In this document: piece by piece, positions 23,432 to 35,126 of the stretch | How positions within the stretch are numbered: the stretch's first letter is position 1 | How the letters are laid out: every line of letters starts with the position of its first letter | NCBI GenBank assembly: GCA_905182995.1 | Contig: CAJJDP010000019.1 | Coordinates: forward strand, 275,600-339,599 | Source of the DNA: Paramecium octaurelia | Taxonomy: Eukaryota; Ciliophora; Oligohymenophorea; Peniculida; Parameciidae | DNA length: 64,000 nt | Direction: 5' to 3' | Position numbers and translations under genes: made by a program | Notes under the pieces: model-generated | Databases searched by the model: none | What the model saw: the letters and a program-made list of their open reading frames with translations, nothing else | What the model was told of the DNA's origin: nothing

Positions 23432-23737
23432 ATATATATTTAATTAATGTATTTCTAAAAACTTAAAATAATATTTTTTTAGAATCTTATTAAAGATCTT
23501 AATAAATATAATATTTTTCGAGAATCGAAATCAGAGCTCATGATATTCAATTACGTATATATATATCTTAAAAATAAATACATTATATAATAGAAATAGA
23601 AGTAATATAATTATGAAAAGTTTAATCGTCATATTAGATATAATAAATGTAACTAAATTGAATTTGCAATATGTAATTTAGAACTTCTTTACTTAGTTCA
23701 TTGTTTATTTTATAAAATTAAAAAATCATACAGAAAG

Positions 23738-24184
23738 ATGGGTTTAGTTTGTTCAAATAGAAGAAAAATAAATTTGTTGATTTAAGAAAAGGATAAATCC
23801 AATCATTCTTAATTATTATTACCTACTTCTTTTAAATAAGAAATGAAGCATTAGAGAGATTCGACAATAGAATTTTTACTTTAACAAATTGAACTGATTG
23901 ATACACAATATGCTTTTTCTTAGGCTTTATTATAAAATTTGAATGAGTTGATAATAAGACGGTCAAACATTTTATTTGTGAGAAAATAATAAATGTCAAC
24001 AATTAATGATCATCTTGGATGTTGTATTTTAATAATAAAACAACTTTAAGGGAATGAGGAATTTGAATATTACTTTCCTATTCTATCTTATTGTTTTTAT
24101 GAACAATGTTCAAAATTGGAGATTTATTTAAAGAAATAAAACGAATCTACAAGATATTGCTCTTTATAGAGAATATCGTAATGA
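23738..24184 (+). CDS. Small hypothetical protein with probable N-myristoylation signal
   Basis: Single exon of 149 codons beginning MGLVCSNRRKIN, a Gly2 followed by Cys6 that fits dual myristoylation/palmitoylation for membrane attachment. The middle is helical (EMKHQRDSTIEFLLQQIELI; LQNLNELIIRR) and the C-terminal part includes LQGNEEFEYYFPILSYCFYE. No family recognised. The frame uses TAA/TAG for Gln many times without TGA, with ordinary codon use. It could extend past 24184 if an intron begins at the GTAATGATG at 24178. Confidence 0.55.
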
Positions 24185-25478
24185 TGAAATTTTATATTGT
24201 ATATCTAATATAAAGTCAATTTATTAATATAAAAATTAGAATAATTATTATTATGAAATTAGCAAGCAAACATTTTAAGGATTACATTTAAATATTTGTA
24301 AAGTAAAAATCATTTTTTATTAATGAACTTCTTCTGAGTTTATATAAATCTGAAATTATCAATTCTAAATTAATTTTAGTTTGGAATGAAGGATCATCAA
24401 GTTAATTAATTATGATGTGATCCATTTTACTCCAATTTCTAAAATCTAGTATGGATATCCTAATATTCTGAATTTTCATTCAATAATAGGTACTCCGTTG
24501 AATAAATTAGTGGATATAGTATTTTAATTGCGACATTGAAAGTAAGAGATATTTTTAATAAAATATTATATTAATTGCTTATTATACTTCAATCTTTTAA
24601 TCGAAATTACATTCTTTTGTAAATATTTTTAATTATATACTTTATATATTATTCAGATTAATTATATATATATATATATACACATTTAATATTGATGAAA
24701 ATTGGAGTTATTTAATAATTCTTAATTTGGATTCTACACAATAAGCTTAAGTTTTAATAAAAAATATATAGTTATATTGAAAATTGCAGATAATAAAATG
24801 AAATGAAAGAAGAGTTATTAAATAAGAAATAAAAAGCATAACAATGAAGATATAAGAAAGAATGTATTTTAATAATTTCATATTCTGGAAAATATTAATT
24901 ATGGAGATTTCATTTCTAGTATATATTTCTTTTTTTATTAAAAATGATCAGTTATAAATAAAACATTTTGTCCTTGCTTCAAATATTGGCTATAGTTTTT
25001 TTAAACATATTGTGAATAAATTTATTAAGACAGAAATAATATTGAAAAAAAGTATATAAAAGTTAGAAGTTCAAATAGAGCTTAGATTGTTAAAATTCTT
25101 TGTAATCAATTATTATTTAAATCAGACTATAAATATCAGTTAAAAAGTAACAGCTCAGGAAAGATTGATTAGAAGAAACTTCATATCAAATGAATATAGT
25201 AGATAACATCTTCTAAAAAAGATAAATTTTTTGGAATTGTTATTTTAGATAATTCTGTAAATTTAGGTTCTTTGAAATTAATAAATCAACGAACATTACG
25301 ATTTGATAAAATTACCATTCCAAATAAAACCAGATGGTAATGAATTAAAAAAAGTAATCAAGACAGTAAATAAAAACTGAAAACTTCAAATAAAATTACT
25401 TGATCGTAATATAAGTCATCATTTATTTATATTTGTGTTTTGTAATAGGTCTTTGTTTTCAGTTTTTTTTTTATAGTA
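24185..25478. other. AT-rich intergenic region with a microsatellite and a possible gene fragment
   Basis: About 1.3 kb without a convincing gene. It contains an (AT)n run near 24664-24681. At 25215-25345 is an open plus-strand stretch reading FGIVILDNSVNLGSLKLINQ then RTLRFDKITIPNK, which resembles the acyl-CoA oxidase segment around 'GDIG...LRFDxVRIP'. It is too short to be a gene and may be a relic. Confidence 0.4.
24664..24681. repeat. (AT)n dinucleotide microsatellite
   Basis: About nine uninterrupted AT units directly followed by ACAC, in non-coding DNA between two small genes. Confidence 0.8.
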
Positions 25479-25817
25479 TCATTTATTTAGTTTTTAATTT
25501 GATACTTTTTATAGCAGGCGAACCCTCAACAGAACCTAAAAACTCCGGTATAGTTTTTTTTTATTTTTCACTAGTGTAAGAAACAAAAAATACTAATATT
25601 CAAACTCTTTTTTTCTTGGATCAGTTTTAAATAACAAATTTAACTGCTTGAGATATTGAATTATCTTTTCTTCCATAATGCAAGACGGATTTGATTTTTG
25701 ATGAATTTTAGGAAGGAAGTCCTCTAATGATTCAACGGAATCCTCGCTTAATTATTCAGTCGAGTATATGTCATCATCAACACCATCATCTATCGGACTT
25801 CTTAAGTCTAAGCTCAT
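25479..25817 (-). CDS. Small hypothetical protein, 112 aa
   Basis: Single frame of 113 codons. The N-terminus MSLDLRSPIDDGVDDDIYST is acidic, followed by SEDSVESLEDFLPKIHQ and a helical part (CIMEEKIIQYLKQLNLLF; PRKKEFEYQYFLFL). The C-terminal ~30 residues, after a run of A (KNKKKLYRSF), have weaker coding character. A GTG...TAG intron there would keep frame, so the exact end is uncertain. No family recognised. Confidence 0.55.
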
Positions 25818-26742
25818 GTTTTAAGATAATTAAAAATGCATAACAAATAAAAATATATACATTTTATAAAATCATATTAATGTTGTATCATTTGAGTATC
25901 AAAATTGTAACTATTATATTACAATTAATCTAATCAAAATTATAGCCTTTTAGATTTATAACTATCATATTATGTGGATTTTCTATTACTCCTTTGAACT
26001 TTATGGTTTAAGTTTTCTTAACTTTAATGTTTCTTCGTAAAACAAATGTTACATTTCCTATGGCAAATTAAAATTGCCTAATTCTTTTTATTTATTTAAA
26101 TAGGAGATGGTGACAATATAAATAATACTTAATACAGACAACTTTCACGAAGATATTTAATAACCATTATAATTTACCTTATTAGGATATGATCAAATTC
26201 AATTTATTCTGAAGATTTGGAAGAATGTACTTTGACAAATTGAGTTAGATACTTTTTACTTTTTAAAATTTTAGGTTCACATCAAATTAAACAATTTTAA
26301 CTGAACATTTTCGCTGGTTGAATATGTACTAAAGAAACCATGTATCTCTGCCGACTCTGCATCAATTAATTTATTCAAAAAATACTTTCCACCAATTATA
26401 AATAATAGCGTTCTTGAGTATAAGTTTGTTAAATAAACATAATCTAATAATAAGCATGTCGTATTCTTAGGAATCTATATGACAAATATTATCATTCAAA
26501 TAAGCCAAAATTAATGCTAACATATATCAAAGTTCATCTATTATCAATAATACTGAAATTAATCAATCAAGACTTTGAAATTTTTCTTTTGAATCCTTCC
26601 ATGCTAAGATTATATTTTAATGGATATTTGTGAATCCTTCTTAAAAGTGCAATATTATTTTAGTTATGATAAGCCTTTCTTTTTGAATATAACATTCATA
26701 AAATCTAAATTTCTTACATTGAGTTTATTTTTAAATAAAAAA
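25818..26742. other. AT-rich intergenic region
   Basis: Nothing convincing. Short open stretches on either strand lack protein-like composition. The right end is the promoter/5' UTR side of the TRIM-like gene. Confidence 0.5.
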
Positions 26743-28134
26743 ATGAAATAATTGGTTCAAAATATGGTAAAGACTTATAAACAAATGAATAAGTCAGATG
26801 ACAAAGTGAATATTAAAAAATTTTCAAGTCTTTAATATCCTCAATGTCCTTTAGGAGGCGATCATAGTGGAGAATCAATGAGTTTAATATGTTTGGAGAA
26901 GGATTGCTTATAAAACCAAATTTTGTGCTGTTGTATATGTTAAGAAGAATTTCATAAAGGACATTAATTGAAACCATTAAAACTGTTGTTGTGTGAATAT
27001 GATTAATAATTAAGGTATATTCTTTTTCAACATCTAGAGAGTATTAAAATATTTCACTAAAATAAAATGAAAAGGATTTGCTCATTAAGAAGATTAATGA
27101 ATAAGAAGAAAAATCGCTGATTTACATTTAGGACTTGAAAGCACAAATTAACAATAAACTATCAAAGATATTGACTTTAGAACAGGACTTTTTTGAAAAT
27201 TTAAGGAAGTTTGTGAGGATGAGAGAATTTAGCAATGGAAGTTAATGTAAATATAAAAATGAATGAGATAGTTGCAGTTATTGAAACAATTATATAAAAT
27301 TAAACTAATGTAGAAATGCTAAGTAATTCGGTTAAGAATTTGCTTGACACATTAGTATAAGAAATCCCAGAAAAAGATTTAAATTATGAGGAAATCAGTA
27401 GGATTTTCGATTTTCACATAAAAGATCAAAAAGATCATTTGCATTAATTAGAAACGCAACTTATTTAGGGTATTGAATAACAAATTGAATTGTTATAATC
27501 AAAAACATAGAAAACAATATTCTAAAAGGCATGCCAATTTCAATTTTTACCAAACAATAAACATCCATAAGTTGATATTTTATAACCAAAGATCGTAAAA
27601 GGTATGTCTATAAACCTATTTAAAGCAAGCAATTCAACTCATGGATACAAGTTTGCTGTTATGACTCCAGCTTTAGACAAAAATTAGACTACTGTATTTG
27701 GTTTCAAATTAAATGTAAATTGATTTTATACGCTTTCTAGTGTGTTCATTAAAGTAATTGGATTGCAGTAGGGGTCTGCGATTTATCTATAGTGTAAAGT
27801 AAATAATTTGGATTTGCATTTCAATCCCTTGGACATGGAGGTTATATGGTGTCATCAAATGGGGGTGCTTGGTCAAGTACTACTTCGAATCAAAATAATG
27901 TTGTTAAATGCTTCAAATTTGGAAAGGGTGATATTATTGTTTGCACTTATGATCCAATTAACTAATCTATTATATTCCATAAACAAAAGGTTAAATGTTA
28001 ATATATTTCAGTCTAACACAACTTTCAAACTGGATATTCCAAAATCTGATCAGGCATTGTACCCTTGTGTTTTATTTTATTATGCTTTGGATGAAGTAGA
28101 ATTCATACAACCAGAAGGAATAAATAAATAATGA
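26743..28134 (+). CDS. TRIM-like protein: B-box-type zinc finger, coiled coil, SPRY/B30.2
   Basis: Four introns (27015-27037, 27247-27271, 27715-27740, 27990-28011) give 432 codons. Residues ~35-90 hold a Cys/His cluster like a B-box (CPLGGDHSGESMSLICLEKD; CCCICQEEFHKGHQLKPL). It is followed by a long coiled coil (KDLLIKKINEQEEKSLIYIQ) and from ~residue 290 a SPRY domain (NWIAVGVCDLSIVQSKQFGF; GGYMVSSNGGAWSS; GDIIVCTYDPINQSIIFHKQ; YPCVLFYYALDEVEFIQP). There is no N-terminal RING, so ubiquitin-ligase activity is not shown. The last intron has GTT...CAG ends but is needed to reach the SPRY end strand in frame. Function likely protein recognition through SPRY. Confidence 0.85.
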
Positions 28135-28171
28135 GTATTTATTTAGATTTTATTATTTATATTTAAAAATT

Positions 28172-28851
28172 ATGGACAATCTTTACATTTAAGAAATTCG
28201 ATAGAGATATCATTCCTCAATGACATATTAAGAATATTTAGATACCTATGATAAGCCACCTCCAAAACCTTATATTAGGTATTTGTTTTAAAAAACAAAG
28301 ACCAAAAGAGTCTCCTTAAATACTCGATCCCTTAAGCCTCGAGCCACCTAAAGGGCCAAAAATATAATAATAAAAATTGACAGTTTATTCTCCAGAGGAT
28401 GTCATTTTTGAAGAATCAGAAACAGATGAGAAACTTAGGCCTGCTAATCACATTCCCTGTTTAAAGGCATTGAAGGAATATGTATTCAAAAAATAATCTT
28501 AAGAATGTTAGAATAAGAAGTTAGAGCGAGAACCTAGGTTTTTCCGTATTTAGATTTTTATAGTAAAAGAAGAATAAAGTGCCATGATCCAAATATTTCA
28601 TATAATAATTTTCTTTTAACACTTCCCTGTAATAATGATATTAGTCTTCATAATAAATTCTGCTTAAGATAATTATAATTGTCTTAACATTACTCAATCA
28701 TTTGATTTGTATTACTCAATACTGGTAAATTTTAATTGAAATATTAAAATAGAACCAAATCATTTTTTGGATTATGAATTAATCAAAAATATAGATAGAT
28801 TAGGTAGTTTAAAACTCTCTTCCTTATTTTTTTCAATTTTATAAATTCTGA
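28172..28851 (+). CDS. Hypothetical protein with C-terminal hydrophobic segments, 209 aa
   Basis: Starts MDNLYIQEIRQRYHSSMTYQ. The 22-nt intron at 28279-28300 (AAG end) joins KPPPKPYIR to PKESPQILDPLSLEPPKGPK, then YSPEDVIFEESETDEKLRPA. A hydrophobic segment follows (MIQIFHIIIFFQHFPVIMIL) plus a second one. A 28-nt intron at 28725-28752 leads to TGA at 28849-28851 (210 codons). Without that intron the frame ends at 28739 (182 codons). The Pro-rich cytoplasmic-looking N-terminus and terminal membrane helices suggest a membrane protein. No family recognised; the 3' end is uncertain. Confidence 0.6.
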
Positions 28852-29271
28852 AATCTTACATTCCCTATTACTTATTAGCTATGTAATTATTTAGTTTATG
28901 TATTAAGAATTATCAAATTGTCAATAGAAATGTTGAAGTAATTTCAAAATAATAGAAGTGATCTCCTAAAGGTTTATAGATGAACAAACCAACCAAAGAG
29001 ATGATTAAACATATATATTTGATTCGTGAGTATAATCATTTCAGCATCATTTTTGTAGATATTAATGGAATCTGTGTATTAGCAGTTATAATTTGAAATA
29101 GAACAGACTTGAAAGATTTATGATTATTAAAAACAACCCATGGATCGATCAAATAATTCATAATTTTAGACTATATTTAGTTTTGATAACATTACCAAAT
29201 ACAAATGTTTAATAAAAACGATATTTTAAATATTGTTCAAAATATTTATTATAATTTATTTGTCTATTAAT
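28852..29271. other. AT-rich intergenic region
   Basis: No gene seen. Protein-like pieces directly after 28851 (plus strand) could be an alternative end of the preceding gene, but carry stops in every frame. Confidence 0.45.
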
Positions 29272-29454
29272 ATGCCATTTAAAATGTTTGAGACTCATGT
29301 AGATAACCATAATGGAATCTATTTAGTAAAACATTTTCATAAAATTTGTTCAGAAAAAGATTTTTTATCTAAATTAAATAATTATATTAATTACATGAAT
29401 GATTAAAGAAAATATATTTAAATAAGCTTTTATAATTGTTTTATGATGTATTGA
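29272..29454 (+). CDS. Possible small gene or remnant, 60 aa
   Basis: ATG to TGA, 61 codons: MPFKMFETHVDNHNGIYLVK and then a helical part (CSEKDFLSKLNNYINYMND). Composition is protein-like and it ends 40 bp before the transporter gene. Short, with no homology recognised. It could be a relic of a larger gene. Confidence 0.35.
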
Positions 29455-29493
29455 ATTTCGTCTATTCGTAAATAATTGCTAAAAAAATCCTTT

Positions 29494-30790
29494 ATGGAGG
29501 GCGATTTAATTAATTTTATTAATAAAATGGGAGATAAATCGTCGTCATTCATTACGCTTTTGATCACTGCCATGATTCTCTCTGGGGCAGCAAACACAAT
29601 AGGTATTAGCTTGAAGATATCTCATTAATAGTCTATAAATTGTAAAATACAAGCAAGGTTACTGTTGATGGATGGGAAGCAACGAATTTCAATCATCCTT
29701 TTATGCAAGCAGTCACAATGTTTTTAGGGGAGTCTTTGTGCATTTTACTATTTCTAAATGTTAAGAAGTAGCCAGATTATAAATAAGGATGTATTGAAGC
29801 AGCAGCAAAAGGGTATATATAGAATTTTGATATAGGATAGATTAAAAACAAAAGTCAACTACGGTTGGGTGGCAATTCCAGCAATGTGTGATTTAACTGC
29901 ATCAACATTAGCTTATATTTCCTTAAATTACATTCCCCCTTCAATTTATCAAATGTTAAGAGGAGGAGCAATCATCTCAACAGCAATTATGTCTACATGC
30001 TTCTTAAAGAGACACATTAAAAGATAATAATGGTTTGGATGCGGTTTCGTCTTGGTTGGTATAACATTAGTAGGAATGAGTTCATTTTTCTTCCCTCCAA
30101 AAAAAGATAATGATGATGATTCAGATACAAGTTCTGATGTTGGAGCTGCTTACTTCATATCAGTTGGATTATTGTTACTATCTGTTGTGATGAATGGACT
30201 TTAGTTTGTATCTGAAGAGAAGTTATTTGATGTTTACTATTTACATCCTTTTGAAATCGTTGGTATTGAAGGATTGTGGGGTTTTTCAGTCTATGTGGTT
30301 TTGGCAATAGCATTGACTTTTATCTAATGTCCCTCCTCCATGAATAACAGCTGCATATAAAAACGAATGACAGACATGTTTTATTTTGAAAGAGCGGATT
30401 TGTATTTCTTGCAAATCTTTGCCAATGGCTTATTACTCTTCTGGGTTATTCTAGGTATATTTACAATTGCAACATTCAATATCTGTGGTGTCTCAGTTAC
30501 TAAATATGTATCCTCCTTGGCCAGGTAATCATATCTTTTTATGAATTAGATCTCTTGTTGATGTTTCAAGAACATTAATTATATGGGCAGTTTCATTGGC
30601 TATCACTTGGATCGATCCCGAGGCAAAATGGGAAAATACAAGATGGGAGGCCATTGTTTTAGAGTTGATTGGATTCTTTGTTTTGGTTACAGGAAATCTA
30701 ATCTATAATGGAACCATCAAGTTGAAATTTCTTGATGAAGGTTCTCAAGGTACAATATTTTATAATCCAAATAGTCGATCCATTAAATGA
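29494..30790 (+). CDS. SLC35F6-like multi-pass transporter (drug/metabolite transporter fold)
   Basis: 404 residues from three introns (29603-29631, 29813-29840, 30525-30549). The first helix has GAANTI, followed by FNHPFMQAVTMFLGESLCIL, WVAIPAMCDLTASTLAYISL, IPPSIYQMLRGGAIISTAIM and, near the end, VTKYVSSLARSLVDVSRTLI and LIGFFVLVTGNLIYNG. These match the ten-helix SLC35F/EamA family, particularly SLC35F6 (endosomal/lysosomal membranes in animals). Substrate unknown. A long Asp/Ser loop (KDNDDDSDTSSDVG) sits mid-protein. An alternative start is ATG at 29527. Confidence 0.9.
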
Positions 30791-31904
30791 TGCAGCTTAA
30801 CAATTTTTGGATAATAAAACTGGTTAATCGTTATAGCCTTAATGAAATATTATTAATATATGTATAATTATTTTCATTCTTTGTAGAAATTATTTCTAAA
30901 TTTATTGAAATTTTGTTTTAACATTGAAAATACAATTTAACAAATAAATTAATTATTTATCTGCTATCACTCTTAAATTAGTTTGATAAATAGTTAGAAA
31001 ATAATCATTTTTAGAATACATAATTTATAGTAACTATAATCAAAAGTGTTGATGAGATTCATCAAAATAATGTAAACTATTCTTTCTGTGACTAGTGTCC
31101 ATTTAATCATAAAATGAATGATCGCTGTATTACACTTATGTTTCAATTTGACTATTGACGTTGATTTAGCCATATACAAATGTCTCCTATTTATCTGCTA
31201 TTTATCTCATTCTTAGTAAATGTGTTTCATGTTTTAAGTTACATGGTGTTTTAAGTTAATTAAGAGTAAATTCTATAAGTTATGAATCATAAGAGGATTA
31301 AGCTAATGCAATTATTGATTTAGGGCAAAGTGATAAATTACCAAATGGGTTGTAATTTTCTTTTGATTACAATTCATATTGTTGTCCTCTTTTAGAAATT
31401 TTGACTTTGATTGACATTTGCAAATATGGATATTTGTTTAGAAATTAACAGATTAATTTTATTAATAAATATTATTCTTCATTTTTCGGATTTAGAAATG
31501 AATTTTTAAAATACTTCAACCAATTATAAATGATAGATTCTGTACTATATATGAATGAATATACATTACAGATCTGATGAAAATATTCCATCAAAAAATA
31601 ATTTAATGTATTTTTACTCAAATCATAACTTATTTTAGTTCAATTGCATTCACGAAAATTAATGAATAGAAGTTATTTTAAGAATCATTAGTTTGTAGAA
31701 AGAAAATATATACAATAATTAAATTAGTATTATTGTGATTAATTAATTATTTAAAAATGATAAAATTACGTATTTTCCACTTATAATTAGATATAAATTT
31801 TTAATAGAGAAGTTACATTTAGTTGATTTATTCTCATGGATATAGAGAAAGAAATAGTATCTTTAATCTTGTAAAAATTTTGATTAATTAATTTTATTGC
31901 TAAA
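30791..31904. other. AT-rich intergenic region
   Basis: Over 1.1 kb without a convincing gene. A minus-strand frame of about 70 codons at 30967-31179 (MYMAKSTSIVKLKHKCN...) is open, but its length is near chance expectation for a one-stop code in this composition. No repeats or RNA genes recognised. Confidence 0.5.
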
Positions 31905-33631
31905 ATGTAATAAAAATTGTCTTAAGTTAACACAAAAACAAATTGGGATGATATTAGAAAAGAATAGATGAGATAGATAATAGAGCAAGGTATTTAGTTT
32001 ATGAATCATGTAATGTGCAGGTTCAAATATGACAGATGATGATGTTGTTTATCTAAAGCATTGTATTAAGAATTTTAGTGGACCAGCTGCATACATGTGG
32101 TTGGAAAGTAACCTCAAAGGAGATCAAATTAATGAAGTTTAGAATATATAATTACGTTAGATAATAAGGTATATAAAAATAGCGACAAGTAATGATGGAA
32201 CAAATCCAATATATTTTGTTTAAGAAGGTATAAGAATACATTAAAATTAGGCGAATTAACTTCAAAAACAAGAGTGTACAAAAAGGCAGAAGTGGTTTAG
32301 AATGAAGAAGTTGAGTTTGGATAAGGAGCTATTGCCTTTTAGGTCGACAGATAACTATTCAACTCTTTTAAAAATGTATTATTTATTTGTACAAAATTAA
32401 AAAGAGCACCGAATTGTAGGAATTAGAATTAAAATCACAAAATTTATAACGTTGCATTCCAATTAGATCTTTTGACATTTAAAAAAAATAGACTCTGTTA
32501 CCATTATTTAAGGAAACAAAAAAGAAATTTGGTAGTATAATGACAGTTCCAGAAGGAGGAACAGCCAGCTTGTATTTTTAGACAAAAGGGACAACCTTAA
32601 TATTTACTTCTACAAAGAGTCGTAATTTCATTATTGTTGGATGCATTCAAAATACTGGAGTGTTCAATGAATAAAGACTATTATTTGAATAGGGATCAGA
32701 ATATGGAAGTATATCTATATGCGAGTCAACTGTATAAATACATCTAAAGTTAGCTTTATTAATTGTAAGCAGAAGATGTAACTAAACTGCCAGACGATTG
32801 CATATAATCTTTAAGAGCAGGTTTTTTAGCTAAGAGAATTATCTATAAATCAATAGTAGATAAATGTTAATAGATGAAAGAAGACGATGAATTTGTTGAA
32901 TTCTAGGATAAAATTTGTAAGAAGTATTCAATTGAATACAGCAGTATTTTAAATGTTATCTAAAAAAATACAAAAAATGGAAAGATAGAATCCACAGATA
33001 AATAGGAACAGATTGAAAAAAATAAATAAATGTTTGAAAAAACAATTGGTGGAAATAGAATGAACAATGTATTAAGTTAAATGAGTGACAAAGAAAGAAC
33101 ATTATGTTTAGGAACTCCAAGAATTGTTAATAAATAATCTACGTTCTTGGGGTTGACATAGGAATAAGAAACATCCTTATTTGCTTTAAGATAACTTGGT
33201 ATTTAATTGGTTTATCTTAAGCCACTGATCTAAGAAAAGGAAATTCTAATTCAAATTAAATTCATCCAATGTCCAAAGAATCTGTCAATAAAGCCAAATA
33301 AGCTTTGCTTTAGGAAGAAAAAATTAACATGGGGGAAATGTTGCAAAGAAAGACCATTTCTACTAAATTGCAGGAGGATCCCTCTGTGCTTGGAAAAATG
33401 AAGAAGGACAATAATGAATTGTTGTCTTCATATCCTTAAGAAGAGGAGAGAGTTTTAAAAATACATTCTGAAGATTCAAATAAAGAATCAAAGAGTGAAT
33501 CAGAGACAAATAATGATTAAAGCGAATTCAAAGGAAGACCCTTAGGAAGATAAAGCTCCATCAAAGGATAATAAACGGCACAATAAATTTAAATTGATAA
33601 AAAAAATAAATTGCTTTAAAGTTTAGTTTGA
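31905..33631 (+). CDS. Conserved-looking protein of unknown function, 532 aa
   Basis: Five introns (31990-32020, CAG end; 32228-32250; 32376-32404, AAG; 32732-32753; 33199-33221, AAG) yield 533 codons. N-terminal part: DDDVVYLKHCIKNFSGPAAY and YMWLESNLKGDQINEVQN. Middle: YIKIATSNDGTNPIYFVQEG, TRVYKKAEVVQNEEVEFGQG and a beta-rich segment (SIMTVPEGGTASLYFQTKGT; NFIIVGCIQNTG). C-terminal third: charged and Ser-rich (ESKSESETNNDQSEFKGRP). The globular parts look like real folded domains but I do not recognise the family. The dense intron content and consistent frame support an expressed gene. Confidence 0.8.
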
Positions 33632-33674
33632 TGTTAAGTTTGACATCAATATTTATGTATATCTTTTATAAATT

Positions 33675-35073
33675 TCAAATTTTGAATTCCTTAAATTTCA
33701 ATTCCAATTCTGAGAAATGTTTTTAAATTGATTTCAAAGAAATTTTATATCTTGCAATATTAATTTATTGATTTAGAGAATCATATTCAATACATTTTTC
33801 AACGCATAATTAATCCTCTCTCAAATGTTAATATAAATATTCTAATAATAAATTATACTTGATTACCTTTAAATTTCTTTTATGCATCAGTTTTCTCATT
33901 ATTTTAAAGTTCGCTTTGTGGATGATAATACTTCAATTCATAAATAACCTAATCCAACAATTTTTTTTCAGCTTAGGTTTATTCCTTCAAATCATTTTGT
34001 CTTCTTCTTATTACTTCTAATCTATTAACTGCATTCAAATAAACTTCATTTTTTTCTTTTTTTTATTTTTCTAGATCTTCAATTTCTTGTTCCAATTTGG
34101 CCTTTTCTTTTCTTTTACTGTCTACAGAGACCTAATATTTTTAAATATTTTTTTCAATTTTTTCTAAATAATTTTGCTCAATATCCCGATGGAAATTCAA
34201 CCCATTTAAGAAAACTTCGCTAGTGTTATATTATTTGATATTTTAATCTATCACATTAACAATTCCTCCCAATTTTTCATCATGAATTTCCACAGATTTT
34301 GTACCTGCAGGTTTGAAGAGTCTGGTCATATTTTTAGCCAATTCTTAATCTTTTTTATATTCTTCTGTTAAATCTTCTTAATTTTTTAATTCTTACAAAT
34401 ATAATAACCTTTTTTCATTATGTTCTTTTATTTATTATTCATACCAACCAATATCATCAATATATTTTTGAAATTATTTTTATTTGTTTGTTAGTTTAAT
34501 AGTTTCGAATTCTTTTAGCTAATATTGGATTGTAAGCTATTTCAAATCTTTTTCTTCTAATGACAAAGCATCCAATTCAATTTTTTTCTGCACTATTCCA
34601 TCATTTAATGAGATTTTTTTTTCAAACAAAGTGTTGTAATTTACAAGTACATCTTAATTGATCGTTTGATTTATTTGACTTTAATTAATTTCATTCACAT
34701 ATTTTTCTAATTCTTAATTCAAATGTAAATTCAAACATAAATTAACTTCTTACTCCAATAAGGATTGCTTATTCAAGAGTTTTTCCAAATTTAAGCGTGA
34801 AAAATACTCCAATGCCAAATTGAGGTGGGCTAATTCAGATTAAATAGGTAACCAATCCTATATGGTTTGAATGCCAAATTGATCACTATCATTAATATTA
34901 AATTCATTTTCCAAATAATATCGAATTTCTGATTCTGTCACTTCAGGCTCATATCGCTCTGAAATTGTTTGATACTCCGATGATTGTCTTCCAAAAAATG
35001 CCACAAGGAAACAGATGATTAAAAAGACAATTAAAATGTTTGTTCTGTTAGCTAAAACATCAGTTCTTTACAT
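33675..35073 (-). CDS. Single-pass membrane protein with long coiled coil
   Basis: 457 residues, one 25-nt intron (33842-33866). An N-terminal hydrophobic helix (ILIVFLIICFLVAFFG, residues ~13-28) after a short Arg-containing head suggests a signal anchor. The remainder is a long Glu/Gln/Lys/Leu coiled coil (SLLEQEVNLCLNLHLNQELE; KAKLEQEIEDLEKQKKEKNE) interrupted near the middle by a short non-coiled region (RLFKPAGTKSVEIHDEKLGG). The intron reading gives a tail ending HFSELELKFKEFKI. Skipping it would end the protein earlier at a weaker tail. Function unknown. Confidence 0.82.
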
Positions 35074-35126
35074 TAATTTTTATTTAAATATATATATTGT
35101 TCAAAATTTAATAAGGCTTTTTATAT

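Noticed and set aside
24664-24681. Possible origin or structural element at the AT microsatellite
   Set aside because: A simple (AT)n run is common in this composition and nothing around it supports a function.
30967-31179. Minus-strand frame MYMAKSTSIVKLKH...
   Set aside because: About 70 codons, within chance length when only TGA stops; no splice or homology support.
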